From Actinoallomurus sp963850195 (GTDB lineage Bacteria > Actinomycetota > Actinomycetes > Streptosporangiales > Streptosporangiaceae): a stretch of 64,000 bases of DNA. The stretch is from NCBI GenBank assembly GCA_963850195.1, contig CAWKKD010000005.1:1860001-1924000 (forward strand), written 5' to 3'. The notes beneath the pieces were generated by a model. That model saw nothing but the letters and a program-made list of their open reading frames with translations. It was not told where the DNA came from and did not search any database. Positions 50,247 through 59,641 of the stretch are shown here, one piece after another. The position numbers were made by a program, and so were the translations under genes. Within the stretch, counting starts at the first letter, position 1. The number at the start of each line of letters is the position of its first letter.

Positions 50247-51491
50247 TCACCGAAGCCGCTCCATGTCCGCGTGGCGCGGCCCGCGGAAGGTGCGGCGCAG
50301 GTCCTCGACCCACTCTCCGGGGGCCTCCCACGGGATGAAGTGGCCGCCGCGGTCGTGTGCGGTGAGGTTGACGTGGTTGTACCAGGCGGCCCGATCGCCG
50401 TCGAGGAAGTGGCGGACCCGCTGCTCGGTGGTCACGCCCGGCGGGTTCTCGTACCCGACGAAGGTGATGCCGGTGGGCGCCTCCACGACCGGCCACCGGT
50501 CGTGCGATGGGGTCCACGGGTAGCGGTTGTTGTTGGCGTAGGTACGGATCGAGGTGCCGATCGCGTTGTTCACCCAGAAGATCATGGCGTGGGTGAGCAG
50601 GTCGTCCTTGCCGAACACGGTTTCGATGTCGCCGCCGTTGTCGCTCCAGCTCATCCAGCGTTGGAGGATCCAGGCGAGCATCCCGGCGGGTGAGTCCGAC
50701 AGCCCAAACGAAAGAGTGCTCGAGTCGAGCACGTGCGCGGCGAGGTGGACGGCGAACCGCCTGTCCAGGGCCACGACCTGCGCGTGGACGTCTGCGGGCA
50801 GCCCCTCGGGGATGGGCCGGCCGCCGCTGAGGTCCCAGGCCCGGTCGCCGTTGAACAGGCTGAGCTTCAGGCCGGAGCCGATGTGGATCGCATACAGCTC
50901 GTCGGCGTACTTGTGCCCGAGCTGCCCGGTGACGAGCGCCCCGACGTCGCAGCCGGCGGCGGCGTACCGCTCGTAACCGAGGATCCCGGTCATGAGGGTG
51001 TGCCAGAGGTCGGCGACCTTCCAGAAGTTCATGTCCGGGCGGTCCGGCAACGGGGTGGAGAACCCGAACCCGGGAAACGAGGGCACGATCACATCGAACG
51101 CCTCGGCCGGGTCGCCGCCGTACGCCCCGGGGTCGGCCAGCGGGTCGACGACCTTGGCCCAGTGCCAGAACGTCCAGGGCCAGCCGTGCGTGAGGATCAG
51201 CGGTGTCGGGTCGGGCCCCACACCGGGGCGGCGCATGAAGTGCACCGGCACGCCGTCCACCTCGACGCGGTAGTGCTCGTACGCGTTGATCGCCGCCTCG
51301 GCCGCGCGCCAGTCGTACTCGTCGCGCCAGTACTCGACGAGCTCCTGCAGGTAGGTGCGGTTGACGCCGTAGTAGGAGTCATCGTTGCCCGCATCGACCG
51401 GCCAGCGGGTCAGCTCCAGGCGTCGCTGGAGATCGGCGAGCACGTCATCGGGTACTCGAATGGGCGTCGGCGTCAGGGGGAAGTCGGTCAT
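50247..51491 (-). CDS. Epoxide hydrolase (alpha/beta hydrolase)
   Basis: 414 residues; the ATG overlaps the marR stop (ATGA). N-terminal epoxide-hydrolase domain (IRVPDDVLADLQRRLELTRWP), oxyanion LILTHGWPWTFWHW, nucleophile region AAGCDVGALVTGQLG (Asp in the elbow), and C-terminal DRGGHFIPWEAPGEW with the catalytic His. Family of microsomal-type epoxide hydrolases. Cotranscribed with a MarR repressor, suggesting substrate-inducible detoxification. Confidence 0.87.
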   Translation of the reverse strand: MTDFPLTPTPIRVPDDVLADLQRRLELTRWPVDAGNDDSYYGVNRTYLQELVEYWRDEYDWRAAEAAINAYEHYRVEVDGVPVHFMRRPGVGPDPTPLILTHGWPWTFWHWAKVVDPLADPGAYGGDPAEAFDVIVPSFPGFGFSTPLPDRPDMNFWKVADLWHTLMTGILGYERYAAAGCDVGALVTGQLGHKYADELYAIHIGSGLKLSLFNGDRAWDLSGGRPIPEGLPADVHAQVVALDRRFAVHLAAHVLDSSTLSFGLSDSPAGMLAWILQRWMSWSDNGGDIETVFGKDDLLTHAMIFWVNNAIGTSIRTYANNNRYPWTPSHDRWPVVEAPTGITFVGYENPPGVTTEQRVRHFLDGDRAAWYNHVNLTAHDRGGHFIPWEAPGEWVEDLRRTFRGPRHADMERLR

Positions 51492-51952
51492 TCTCGTCCT
51501 CGCGGTTCGTTCCGGGACTCGCCGAGTTCGGCGATGCGGCGGAGGGCGGGCAGCGCGGCGGCGATCGCGGAGCACTCCTCGGCCGAGAGCCGCTCGAGAA
51601 TCGGCTCGAGCCGGGCGACCCGGTCGGCACGGCGAGCCGCGACCACCTCGGCACCGGCGGGAGTGATGTGCACGAGCACGGCCCGGCCGTCACGGGGGTC
51701 GGGACACCGCTCGACCAGGCCGTCGTTCTCGAGCCGGGTCACCATCTGCGTCATGGCCGATTGGGTGACCTGCTCTGTCGCGGTGAGCTCGCCGAGCCGC
51801 AGAGGACTCCGCCGGGCCAGCGTGTGCAGCACCGACAGCGTGGTGAAGCTGAGCCGCTGGATCGACGGCAGCCGGATGTAGACGGCGTTGAACTCCTCGA
51901 CCGCCTCCGCCATCTCGCCCGGATCCAACTCTGGCGTCCGCTTCCCTGTCAC
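51488..51952 (-). CDS. MarR-family transcriptional regulator
   Basis: 154 residues from a GTG. Winged helix: LRLGELTATEQVTQSAMTQMVTRLENDGLVERCPDPRDGRAVL with flanking dimerisation helices (FNAVYIRLPSIQRLSF; LEPILERLSAEE). It precedes and overlaps the epoxide hydrolase gene, and a perfect AT-rich palindrome lies 18 bp upstream of its start, so it probably represses this two-gene operon. Confidence 0.87.
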   Translation of the reverse strand: MTGKRTPELDPGEMAEAVEEFNAVYIRLPSIQRLSFTTLSVLHTLARRSPLRLGELTATEQVTQSAMTQMVTRLENDGLVERCPDPRDGRAVLVHITPAGAEVVAARRADRVARLEPILERLSAEECSAIAAALPALRRIAELGESRNEPRGRE

Positions 51953-51970
51953 GCCGAAACTGTATCAGTA

Positions 51971-51982
51971 ACTTATATAAGT
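51971..51982. promoter_or_regulatory. Probable MarR operator
   Basis: ACTTATATAAGT is a perfect 12-bp palindrome in an otherwise GC-rich region, with partially symmetric flanks (gtaACTTATATAAGTagc). It is 18 bp upstream of the marR start, where autoregulatory MarR sites usually lie, and could overlap the -10 element. Confidence 0.6.
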
Positions 51983-52147
51983 AGCTAATGTATATGAGGA
52001 TCGTTCAGACCATGATCGACATCCCGGCCGCGTAATCCGCGCTGACGTGACACGCGTCTTCACTCCGTGCGTAATCACACTTTTCACCTGATTTCACGGG
52101 GATGCGTGCGCTTGATGGCGCGCGACACGGGGCGAGGGACGGACGAG

Positions 52148-53026
52148 ATGCGGGTTTCGCGGGGACGGCTCATCGTCGTCGGGACCGCCATGGCGGTCGG
52201 ATCGCTGTTCTTCGGGGGCTCGGCGTCCGCGCAGCCGGTCGAGACCGGATCGCTCTCGTTCACCAGCGACCCGGGCGACTACATCGGCGGGGGCCAGTCC
52301 TACTCCTACAACACCACGGCCGGTGACACGCTGAGCGTGACCGGCTCGGACGACAACACCGTCCAGATCGGCGTCGGCGGCGGCAACGGCGACTGGTGGA
52401 ACCTCACGCTCGCCGCGCCGCCGGGCGAGACCCTGACCGCCAAGACGTACACCGGGGCGACGCGGGCGCCGTTCCGCGCGCCGGGCGAGCCCGGCATCGA
52501 CCTGTGGGGCAACGGCCGCGGCTGCAACGAGGACACCGGATCGTTCACGGTCGACCGGATCGAGTTCGGCCCGAACAGCTACGTCACGGCGTTCGACGCG
52601 ACGTACGAACAGCACTGTGAGGGGGGTACGGCCGCGCTGCGCGGCGAGGTGCACATCACCAACCCGCCCCCGCCGCCGCCGCTCGACCTCGGCCTGAACG
52701 TCGCGGTCGACGGCACGGCCAGCACGCTCAACGGGAACGGGACCGTGCACGGCACGGTGACCTGCACCAAGGACACCACCGTCAACCTCTCCGGCACGCT
52801 CGTGGAGACCAAGCACCGGGTGCTGATCCGTGGCCCGTACTCCGCGCAGGTCGAGTGCACGGCCGGAACGCCGGCCGCGTGGACGGCGACGGTCGTGCCC
52901 TCCGGCAGCACGCCGTTCCAGAAGGGGCAGGCCGAGGCCGACACCTCGGCGAACGGCTGGGACGACGACTACGGCAAGAACGTGACGGTGAACGACACCT
53001 CCGTCGTCACCCTGCAGAAGGCCTAG
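52148..53026 (+). CDS. Secreted beta-rich protein, function unknown
   Basis: 292 residues from the ATG at 52148 with SD gaggga upstream. Sec signal peptide (VVGTAMAVGSLFFGGSASA-QP, cleavage near residue 29). The mature part looks like two beta-sandwich modules separated by a Pro-rich linker (NPPPPPPLDLGL); two Cys pairs may form disulfides. The second module (TASTLNGNGTVHGTVTCTKD, then VNLSGTLVETKH) resembles adhesin or Ig-like strands, and the first includes a CNEDTGSF loop like GH12/PPC-type folds. No catalytic motif recognised. Confidence 0.6.
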   Translation: MRVSRGRLIVVGTAMAVGSLFFGGSASAQPVETGSLSFTSDPGDYIGGGQSYSYNTTAGDTLSVTGSDDNTVQIGVGGGNGDWWNLTLAAPPGETLTAKTYTGATRAPFRAPGEPGIDLWGNGRGCNEDTGSFTVDRIEFGPNSYVTAFDATYEQHCEGGTAALRGEVHITNPPPPPPLDLGLNVAVDGTASTLNGNGTVHGTVTCTKDTTVNLSGTLVETKHRVLIRGPYSAQVECTAGTPAAWTATVVPSGSTPFQKGQAEADTSANGWDDDYGKNVTVNDTSVVTLQKA

Positions 53027-53552
53027 CCACGTCCGGGGCGGCCCCCGGGCCGCCCCGGCCGTCTTCCAGCGACAGCACGGTCCCGGTACGCGCGGCGTCG
53101 AGGGACGCGGCGACGCGCCGGGCGAGCAGCGGCGTAAGGTACTCCCCCAGCTCGGCCTCCCCGACGAACGCGTACGCCGCGAGCTCCTCGGGCGGGAGCG
53201 CGATGGCCGCGATGTCGGCCTCGCTCAACACGCCGCCGTCGTAGACCAGCATCAGGCCCTCGGTACGCCCGGCGGCGGGCGGGACCCAGTCGATCACCAG
53301 CGCCCGGCCGACCGCGAGGTCGAGGCCGAGCTCCTCCATCAGCTCGCGGCGGCAGGCGGTGAAGGGCGACTCTCCGGCCTCCACGGCGCCGCCGGGCAGC
53401 TCCCACTGAGGCTTGTACGTCGGGTCGACCAGCAAGACCCGGCCGTCGGCGTCGCGGAGCAGCGCACCGGCCCCCATCCGCTTGCGCGGGAGGCGCCTCG
53501 CCCGGCCCCGCAGCCGCTCCACGGTGAGCCATTCGTCCACTAACGGCGTCAC
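53007..53552 (-). CDS. Nudix hydrolase
   Basis: 181 residues from the GTG at 53552. Nudix box at about residues 54-76: GAVEAGESPF followed by TACRRELMEELGLD fits G-x5-E-x7-RE-x2-EE-x-G. Hydrolyses nucleoside-diphosphate-linked substrates; substrate unknown. Its 3' end overlaps that of the convergent secreted-protein gene by 20 bp. Confidence 0.88.
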   Translation of the reverse strand: MTPLVDEWLTVERLRGRARRLPRKRMGAGALLRDADGRVLLVDPTYKPQWELPGGAVEAGESPFTACRRELMEELGLDLAVGRALVIDWVPPAAGRTEGLMLVYDGGVLSEADIAAIALPPEELAAYAFVGEAELGEYLTPLLARRVAASLDAARTGTVLSLEDGRGGPGAAPDVARPSAG

Positions 53553-53665
53553 GCCGATGCCACCCTTTCTCCCTGCCCTGTAGGGCAGACGATCCGCCGA
53601 CCGCGGCCCAGCCGTCAACGCCCGGCGCGACCCAGGCGGGTCGGCTCAGGAGACGGAAAGAGCCT

Positions 53666-54370
53666 TCACGAGAAGGTCCGCGAGCTGCGCGCGCCCTGAC
53701 GCTCGCCGTGGTCCGCGCGGCGGCGCTCGAGGCGCGCGAAGCACAGGCCCGCGCACGCGCCGGTGGTCATCGCGACGACGTGGCCGACCGCGGCGACCTC
53801 GAGGTGGCCCAGGCCCTCGAGCAGGTTGGGGGCGATCAGGGCCAGGCCGATCGCGGCGCCGATGCGCCACCAGCGGCTCGGGACGTGGTCGAACAGCCAG
53901 TGGCCGTGGCGCGAGGTGCGGACGGCGGGCTCGGCGCCGTACAGGATGGTCGCGACGAGCGCGGAGGCGATGACGTACGAGGGGCCGACGTCGTCGAGGA
54001 AGCGCATCGACGACGGGACGAGGCCGGCGGAGATCCGCCAGGCGAGCAGGCCTTCGGAGATGAGCGTGCCGATGACCTGGGCCGCGAACACGAGCAGCAG
54101 GGCCCGCAGGTTGCCGAACCGGTGTACGACGGGGAACAGCCCGACCACCGCGAACGCCACCCACATCCAGGGGACGGCCTCGGACACGAACGCCGAGGCG
54201 ACCAGAGTGCCGAGCGGGTCGGTCCGGAGGTTGACGAGGTTGGTGGCGGTGAGCGCGACGAACGATCGGCGGCCGGCCGGTTCGAGCCCATAGGCGTACA
54301 CGGACGAGACCGCGCAGAACGCCATGATGAACGTGACCGGCATCGGGAAGCGCCTGATGATCGACTGCAC
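53666..54370 (-). CDS. Rhomboid-like membrane protein
   Basis: 234 residues with about six membrane helices. The DVGPSYVIASAL segment gives a Ser in a Gly-Pro-Ser context in helix 4, and GHVVAMTTGACAG gives a His in the last helix, the expected spacing of a rhomboid Ser-His dyad. The canonical GASG is replaced by GPSY, so activity is uncertain; this matches the actinobacterial rhomboid-like group. The polar C-terminal tail is Arg-rich. Function unassigned. Confidence 0.62.
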   Translation of the reverse strand: MQSIIRRFPMPVTFIMAFCAVSSVYAYGLEPAGRRSFVALTATNLVNLRTDPLGTLVASAFVSEAVPWMWVAFAVVGLFPVVHRFGNLRALLLVFAAQVIGTLISEGLLAWRISAGLVPSSMRFLDDVGPSYVIASALVATILYGAEPAVRTSRHGHWLFDHVPSRWWRIGAAIGLALIAPNLLEGLGHLEVAAVGHVVAMTTGACAGLCFARLERRRADHGERQGARSSRTFS

Positions 54371-54433
54371 GGCGAAAATCCTAGAGGCGATCCCTGAGCG
54401 TTGTCCGAGGACCTCGCTAGGGCTACCCGGATG

Positions 54434-54793
54434 TCACCGGAACCGCCACAGACGGTGCGACTCGTGACGTACACCGGTCGTGACGACGACCGAGCGGAAC
54501 CGGCCGGGCGTCTCGGCGGCCCAGAACGCCCCGGCGACGGTGACCGCGCGGACCGTACGCGAGGTGTGCCCCGCACGGAACTCCACGCTCACGTCGCCGC
54601 CGTCGGGAAGCTGACCCCACACGACGGACCAGCCGGGCCCGCGTACGGCGCCGCGTACGAGCGCGGAGCCGCGCCCGCCGGCGACCGCGACGTCGATGAG
54701 GCCGTCGCCGGTGTACACCTCGAGAGCCGGGCGGTCGTCACTTCCCCGTCCGAGACGAAGCTCCCACCCGCTGGCGGGCATCGGGGCGTTCAT
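54434..54793 (-). CDS. Small hypothetical protein
   Basis: 119 residues from the ATG at 54793 with SD ggaagga. A beta-rich sequence (WELRLGRG, ALEVYTGDGLIDVAVAGG, VVWGQLPDGGDVSVEFRAG, SVVVTTG) with no signal peptide or membrane segment. No family recognised. It starts 62 bp after the MFS pump on the same strand, so it might be cotranscribed. Confidence 0.55.
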   Translation of the reverse strand: MNAPMPASGWELRLGRGSDDRPALEVYTGDGLIDVAVAGGRGSALVRGAVRGPGWSVVWGQLPDGGDVSVEFRAGHTSRTVRAVTVAGAFWAAETPGRFRSVVVTTGVRHESHRLWRFR

Positions 54794-54855
54794 GATGGGT
54801 CCTTCCGGCCAGGGCGGCCGGGCCCGTGACATGCGGGACCCGGCCGGCGGGTGAC

Positions 54856-56442
54856 TCAGACCGCGACGGTTCCCTCGGTGGAGTTCTCGCCGCGACGTAC
54901 CAGGAGGGCCGCCAGGGCGGCGACCAGCGCGACGGCCGCGGCGACCGCCATGGACGTCTGGAAACCGTCCATGAAGGCCAGGTGGCTGCCGTTGGTGATG
55001 GCGTGCGCGACCGGTGCGGGCGTGCCCGGGGGCACCGGCGCGACGCCCTGCGCGACGAAGTCCTTCGTCCCGGAGAGCTTCTCGGCGGCCGGTGCGGGCA
55101 GTCCCGCTCCGGTCAGCCGCGGGATCAGGACGTGGCCGACGCGCGTGGACAGGATGGTGCCGAGGACCGAGGTGCCCAGGACGCCGCCGACCTGGAAGGC
55201 GGTCTGCTGGAGACCGCCGGCCACCCCGGCGAGGTGTGCGGGGGCGTTCCCGACGATCGCCTCGGTGCCCGCGGTCAGGACGAACCCGAACGCCAGCCCG
55301 ATCAGCACGAACCACGGCCAGATCTGCCCGTACGCCGCGTCGACCCCGATGCGCGACAGCCCGAACATCGCGACGGACGTGAAGAGCATGCCGAGCATCA
55401 GCGGTACGCGTGGGCCGAAGCGCTGTGTGAGGGCGCCGCCGAGCGGCGAGGACACGATGAAGATGCCGGTCATCGGCAGCATCCGCACCCCCGCGGCGAC
55501 CGGGCTCAGCCCGTGCACCTGCTGGAGGTACAGCGTGATGAAGAAGATCGTCCCGAACAGCGCGAACACCCCGAGCACGATGAGCCCGGTCGCCGCCGAC
55601 AGTGACGCCGAGCGGAACAGGCCGAGCGGGAGCACCGGGTGCGAGGCCATCAGCTCACGTACGACGAACCCGGCGAGCAGGACGGCGAACGCCACGAACG
55701 ACCACAGCGGCACCGGGTCGCCGAAGCCGTACGTGCCGGCCTTGATCAAGCCCCAGACCAGGGCGAACAGCGACCCGGACAGGAGCAGTACGCCCGAGAT
55801 GTCGAAGGACCCGCGCGCCTGTCCGTCGCGCGACTCGCGGATCACCCACAGGCCGACCGCGAGCGCGACCAGGCCGAGCGGCGCGTTGAGGAAGAACACC
55901 GACTGCCAGTTGACGTGCTGAACGAGGAGCCCACCGACGATCGGGCCACCGGCGATCGAAATGCCGACGGTGGCGCCCCAGATACCGATCGCGGTGTTCA
56001 GCCGTTCCACCGGGAAGCTGTTGCGGATGATCGCCAGGCTGGCCGGCTGGAGCAGGGCCCCCGCGAACCCCTGCACGACCCGCCACAGGATCACCAGGCC
56101 GATGCTCCCCGAGAGCCCGACCAGTACCGACGCCACGGCGAACCCGACCACCCCGACGAGGAACGTCCGCTTGCGCCCGAACCTGTCGGCGATCTTCCCG
56201 GCCGGGATCAGCGTCACCGCCAGGGACAGCAGGTAGCCGTTGGTGACCCACTGCAGACCGGTCAGGTCGGCGTGTAGATCGGCGGCGATGGCCGGGTTGG
56301 CGATGGACACCACCGTGGCGTCCAGGCCGACCATCATCACGCCGAGTGCGACGGCGAAAAGGGTGAGCCAGGGGTGACCGTGGCCGGTGCGCCCCGGTCT
56401 GTCGCGTGTTCCGGCACGCGACGGAAGTGTTGCCTGCGACAT
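54856..56442 (-). CDS. DHA2-family (14-helix) MFS drug efflux transporter
   Basis: 528 residues with 14 predicted helices. MFS motifs: GLDATVVSIANPAI in helix 1, GKIADRFGRKRTFLVG (motif A), LWRVVQGFAGALLQPASLA, and motif C-like GISIAGGPIVGG. EmrB/QacA-type proton-drug antiporter, substrate unknown. Divergent from a TetR regulator 143 bp away that presumably represses it. Confidence 0.9.
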   Translation of the reverse strand: MSQATLPSRAGTRDRPGRTGHGHPWLTLFAVALGVMMVGLDATVVSIANPAIAADLHADLTGLQWVTNGYLLSLAVTLIPAGKIADRFGRKRTFLVGVVGFAVASVLVGLSGSIGLVILWRVVQGFAGALLQPASLAIIRNSFPVERLNTAIGIWGATVGISIAGGPIVGGLLVQHVNWQSVFFLNAPLGLVALAVGLWVIRESRDGQARGSFDISGVLLLSGSLFALVWGLIKAGTYGFGDPVPLWSFVAFAVLLAGFVVRELMASHPVLPLGLFRSASLSAATGLIVLGVFALFGTIFFITLYLQQVHGLSPVAAGVRMLPMTGIFIVSSPLGGALTQRFGPRVPLMLGMLFTSVAMFGLSRIGVDAAYGQIWPWFVLIGLAFGFVLTAGTEAIVGNAPAHLAGVAGGLQQTAFQVGGVLGTSVLGTILSTRVGHVLIPRLTGAGLPAPAAEKLSGTKDFVAQGVAPVPPGTPAPVAHAITNGSHLAFMDGFQTSMAVAAAVALVAALAALLVRRGENSTEGTVAV

Positions 56443-56486
56443 GAACTGCCTCCGTGAAGTTCGTGTGGCCCAAAGCTGTCATGGTG

Positions 56487-56501
56487 TGACACATGTCGTC
56501 A
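56487..56501. promoter_or_regulatory. Candidate TetR operator between MFS pump and TetR genes
   Basis: TGAC-ACATGTC-GTCA, a 15-bp imperfect palindrome lying between the divergent starts (56442 and 56585). A second CATGTC occurs nearby (aacatgtct, about 56545). Position-based inference only. Confidence 0.4.
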
Positions 56502-56584
56502 AGCGACTAAAGTCGGACTATGACTACTGTCACAGCAGGAAACATGTCTTGGCTAACCGAATGACCATCGGTTACCCTCCGGTC

Positions 56585-57247
56585 ATGGAGACGACGGCCA
56601 CCGAAACGGGCTGCCCGCCGACGGCGGGACGCCGCGAGCGCAAGAAACAGCGCACGCGTGAGGCCTTGATCGAAGCGGCCTTCCGGCTCTTCCTGGAGAA
56701 GGGCTTCGAGGCCACGACCGTCGAGGAGATCGCCGACGCGGTCGACGTGTCGTCGCGGACGTTCTTCCGCTACTTCGCCTCGAAGGAGGACGTCGTCCTG
56801 ACCTTCCAGGAGGAGCAGTTCGCCACCCTCATGGAGGCCCTCGCGTCCCGGCCCGCCGACGAGCCGGTAATGACCGCGCTGCGCAACGCCGCCGTCGCCG
56901 TGTTCCGCGCCTGCGAGGAGGGCGACTTCGGCTTCGACCAGCAGCGTTTCGTCTGCATCCAGCAGCTGATGGAGCAGAGCCCGGCGGTGTTCGGCCGCAG
57001 CCTCGAGCACGGGCAGAAGAAGCAGGCGGAGATCACCCGGGTCATCGCCGAGCGCATGGGCGTCGACCCGTCGACCGACATGCGGCCCCACGTGGCCGCC
57101 GGCGTGTCCAGCTGCGCGTTCCGCAGCGCCTTCGAGGTGATGGCCCGCGGCGCGACGGAGGCGACGCGCTTCTCCGACGTCCTCGACGAGGTCTACGCGG
57201 TCATCGACGAGGGCGTCAACTACCCGTGCGGCTCCGGCCCAGAATGA
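56585..57247 (+). CDS. TetR-family regulator, probable repressor of the MFS pump
   Basis: 220 residues from the ATG at 56585 (an in-frame ATG at 56561 is possible). N-terminal TetR helix-turn-helix: RTREALIEAAFRLFLEKGFE then ATTVEEIADAVDVSSRTFFRYF, followed by an all-helical ligand domain. Divergent from the DHA2 pump. The 3' end overlaps the convergent ltp2-like gene by 32 bp. Confidence 0.88.
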   Translation: METTATETGCPPTAGRRERKKQRTREALIEAAFRLFLEKGFEATTVEEIADAVDVSSRTFFRYFASKEDVVLTFQEEQFATLMEALASRPADEPVMTALRNAAVAVFRACEEGDFGFDQQRFVCIQQLMEQSPAVFGRSLEHGQKKQAEITRVIAERMGVDPSTDMRPHVAAGVSSCAFRSAFEVMARGATEATRFSDVLDEVYAVIDEGVNYPCGSGPE

Positions 57248-58391
57248 GCCCGCTGGTGGGTACGCCCGTGCCCGCCGTCACGACCACGTTCTCCACGTCG
57301 TCCACCTGGTTCACGGACGTGCCGCGCACCTGACGTACGGCCTCGGCGATGCCGTTCATGCCGTGGATGTACGCCTCGCCGAGCTGGCCGCCGTTCGGGT
57401 TGACCGGCAGGTGCCCGCCGAGCTCGATTCCGCCGTCCGCGACGAAGTGGCGCGCCTCGCCGCGCCCGCAGAACCCCAGCTCCTCGAGCTGGATCAGAAC
57501 GAACGGCGTGAAGTGGTCGTACAGGATCGCGGTCTGCACGTCGCCCGGGTCCAGTCCCGCGCGCTTCCACAGGGCGTCGCCCACGACGCCCATCGCGGGC
57601 AGCGTCGTCAGGTCGGTCTCGTAGTAGCCGAACATCATCATCTGGTTCGGCCCGGCCCCCTGCGCGGCCGCCCTGATCGACACGGGCGGCCAGGGCAGGT
57701 CGCGGGCGCGCGCCATGCTCGTCACCACGATCGCGACGCCACCGTCGGACTCCTGGCAGCAGTCGTACAGGTGCAGTGGTTCGGCCACCCACCGGCTGGC
57801 CTGGTGCTCCTCCAGCGTGATCGGCCGCCCGTGGAACCAGGCGTCGGGGTTGGTCGCGGCGTGCCGCCGCATCGCCACCGCGACCCGGCCGAAGTCCTCG
57901 CTGGTCGCGCCGTAGGTGTGCATGTAGCGCCGCGCGTGCATGGCCACCCAGGCGGCGGGCGTCGCGAAGCCGTACGGCAGGTGCCAGGAGAACTCCAGCC
58001 CGAGGGAGGTCGGCGCGTACGCGGCTGTAGCCTGCCCGAACCGGTGCCCGGAGCGTTCGTTGAAGGCCCGGTAGCAGACGACGGTCTCCGCCTGCCCGGA
58101 CGCGACCGCCATCGCCGCATGCGCGACCGTGCCGCATGCCGCGCCGCCGCCGTAGTCCACGCGCGAGAAGAACGACAGCTCGGGTATGCCCAGCTCACGC
58201 GCCACCGCGATCTCGGCGTTGGTGTCCTGCGTGAACGTCACGAGCCCGTCGACGTCGGCGGGCGTCAGGCCCGCGTCGCGGATCGCGGCCAGGCAGGCCT
58301 CGGCGGCGAGCCGCAGTTCCGAGCGGCCCGAGTCCTTGGAGAACTCGGTCGCGCCGATCCCGGCGATCGCCGTGCGGTCCGACAGTGTCAT
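57216..58391 (-). CDS. ltp2: Ltp2-like thiolase-fold aldolase of sterol side-chain degradation
   Basis: 391 residues, thiolase-fold lipid-transfer protein type: TAIAGIGATEFSK, VDYGGGAACGTVAHAAMAVASG, DCCQESDGGVAIVV, YDHFTPFVLIQLEELGFC, NPNGGQLGEAYIHGMNGI. In Mycobacterium, Ltp2 cleaves the side-chain beta-hydroxy thioester with the DUF35 domain of ChsH2. Here it overlaps the chsH fusion gene by 4 bp, the same functional pairing. Last gene of the operon. Confidence 0.88.
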   Translation of the reverse strand: MTLSDRTAIAGIGATEFSKDSGRSELRLAAEACLAAIRDAGLTPADVDGLVTFTQDTNAEIAVARELGIPELSFFSRVDYGGGAACGTVAHAAMAVASGQAETVVCYRAFNERSGHRFGQATAAYAPTSLGLEFSWHLPYGFATPAAWVAMHARRYMHTYGATSEDFGRVAVAMRRHAATNPDAWFHGRPITLEEHQASRWVAEPLHLYDCCQESDGGVAIVVTSMARARDLPWPPVSIRAAAQGAGPNQMMMFGYYETDLTTLPAMGVVGDALWKRAGLDPGDVQTAILYDHFTPFVLIQLEELGFCGRGEARHFVADGGIELGGHLPVNPNGGQLGEAYIHGMNGIAEAVRQVRGTSVNQVDDVENVVVTAGTGVPTSGLILGRSRTGS

Positions 58392-59641
58392 GCGCCCTCC
58401 CGCAGGCGTACGGTCGCGACCACGTGGTCGCCGAGGCTCACCGCGCCGCGGACCTCGACGGTCCGCTCGTCGACGACCCGGCCGGTCATCGTCAGCGTGT
58501 CCCCCGCGTAGGCGGGCACTCCGAGGCGTACCGCGATCGCGGCCGGTTCGGCGCCCGGCATCCTCTCCAGGGCGTACCGCTGGACCAGGCCCATCGTGGT
58601 GAGGATGTTGAGGAAGATCTCCTTGGACCCCTGGGCGCGCGCCAGCGCGGTGTCGTGGTGCACGGGGGTGAAGTCACGCGTGGCCAGCGCGGTCGAGATC
58701 ACGAACGTCGGCGTCAGCTCGATCCGCAGCGCGTCCGGTTCGTCCCTGGGCGGCGGCTCCCGGGTGCCGGCGGGCCGCCACTGCGGCAGCGTCAGGCCGT
58801 CGTCGACCTCCTGGAAGACGACCTCGACCGGCATCCCGATCCGTACGTCCTCCGGGGGGTGGTCGAGCAGGTTGCCGACCATCCGCACGCCCTCTTCCAG
58901 CTCCACCAGCGCGACCACGAACGGGGTCCGCATGCCGGGGATCGGCGGATGATGGTGCACGACGTGGCTGTGCACGACGCCGCGCCCGCTCGCGGTGACG
59001 TACGCGCGCTCGGTCGCGTGGCAGCGCGGGCACATCGGGCCGGGCGGGTGGCGCAGCGCCCCGCAGCCCGCGCAGCGCTGGACGCGCAGCTCCCCCGCCT
59101 CGACGCCATCCCAGAAGAAGCGGGTGTCGCGGTCGACGGCCGGGCGCGGCCGGTCCCCCATGACCGCGCCGCCGGGGCGCGGGCGGAACTTCAGCACACG
59201 GAAGAGCATCTCGGCGACCCGCTCGTCCCCGGCGTACCAGCACTGATGCCAGGTGACGAAGTAGCCCTCGCCGAGCGCGGTCTTCTTCGGACCGGTGACG
59301 CCGCCGAACCGCGTCGTCGAGCGCAGGGTCTCGCCGTGGCGCAGGTACCGGTCGTAGGTCTGCTCGCAGTCGGTCGCGACGACGCCCGTGAAGCCCGCCT
59401 CGTCGAGCATCGCGAGCGGACGGGTCGCGGCCGACTCTCCCGGGTCGCCCAGGCCCGGCATCGACCAGACCTGGATCATCGCGGGCGGCGCGACGCTCTC
59501 CCAGCGGGCGTCGCGGTCGCCGAGCGCCTGGGTCCAGTTGCGGATCATCGGGGCGTTGACCGGGTCCGGGCAGGGCGCCGCGGGCCGCTCGCCGTCGGCG
59601 GTCAGGCTCTCGGCGAGGGCGTACAGGTCATCGGGGAGCAC
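58388..59641 (-). CDS. ChsH2-ChsH1 fusion: MaoC-DUF35-MaoC protein
   Basis: 417 residues from a GTG. N-terminal MaoC hot-dog domain (about 25-155), central DUF35 domain with zinc ribbon CAGCGALRHPPGPMCPRC (about 190-207) and OB strand region (PFVVALVELEEGVRMVG), then a second MaoC domain (about 285-417) with the catalytic-like TRDFTPVHHDTALAR. In M. tuberculosis ChsH2 (MaoC-DUF35) and ChsH1 (MaoC) are separate subunits forming the enoyl-CoA hydratase; here they are one chain. Overlaps the upstream dehydrogenase gene by 14 bp. Confidence 0.87.
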   Translation of the reverse strand: MLPDDLYALAESLTADGERPAAPCPDPVNAPMIRNWTQALGDRDARWESVAPPAMIQVWSMPGLGDPGESAATRPLAMLDEAGFTGVVATDCEQTYDRYLRHGETLRSTTRFGGVTGPKKTALGEGYFVTWHQCWYAGDERVAEMLFRVLKFRPRPGGAVMGDRPRPAVDRDTRFFWDGVEAGELRVQRCAGCGALRHPPGPMCPRCHATERAYVTASGRGVVHSHVVHHHPPIPGMRTPFVVALVELEEGVRMVGNLLDHPPEDVRIGMPVEVVFQEVDDGLTLPQWRPAGTREPPPRDEPDALRIELTPTFVISTALATRDFTPVHHDTALARAQGSKEIFLNILTTMGLVQRYALERMPGAEPAAIAVRLGVPAYAGDTLTMTGRVVDERTVEVRGAVSLGDHVVATVRLREGA

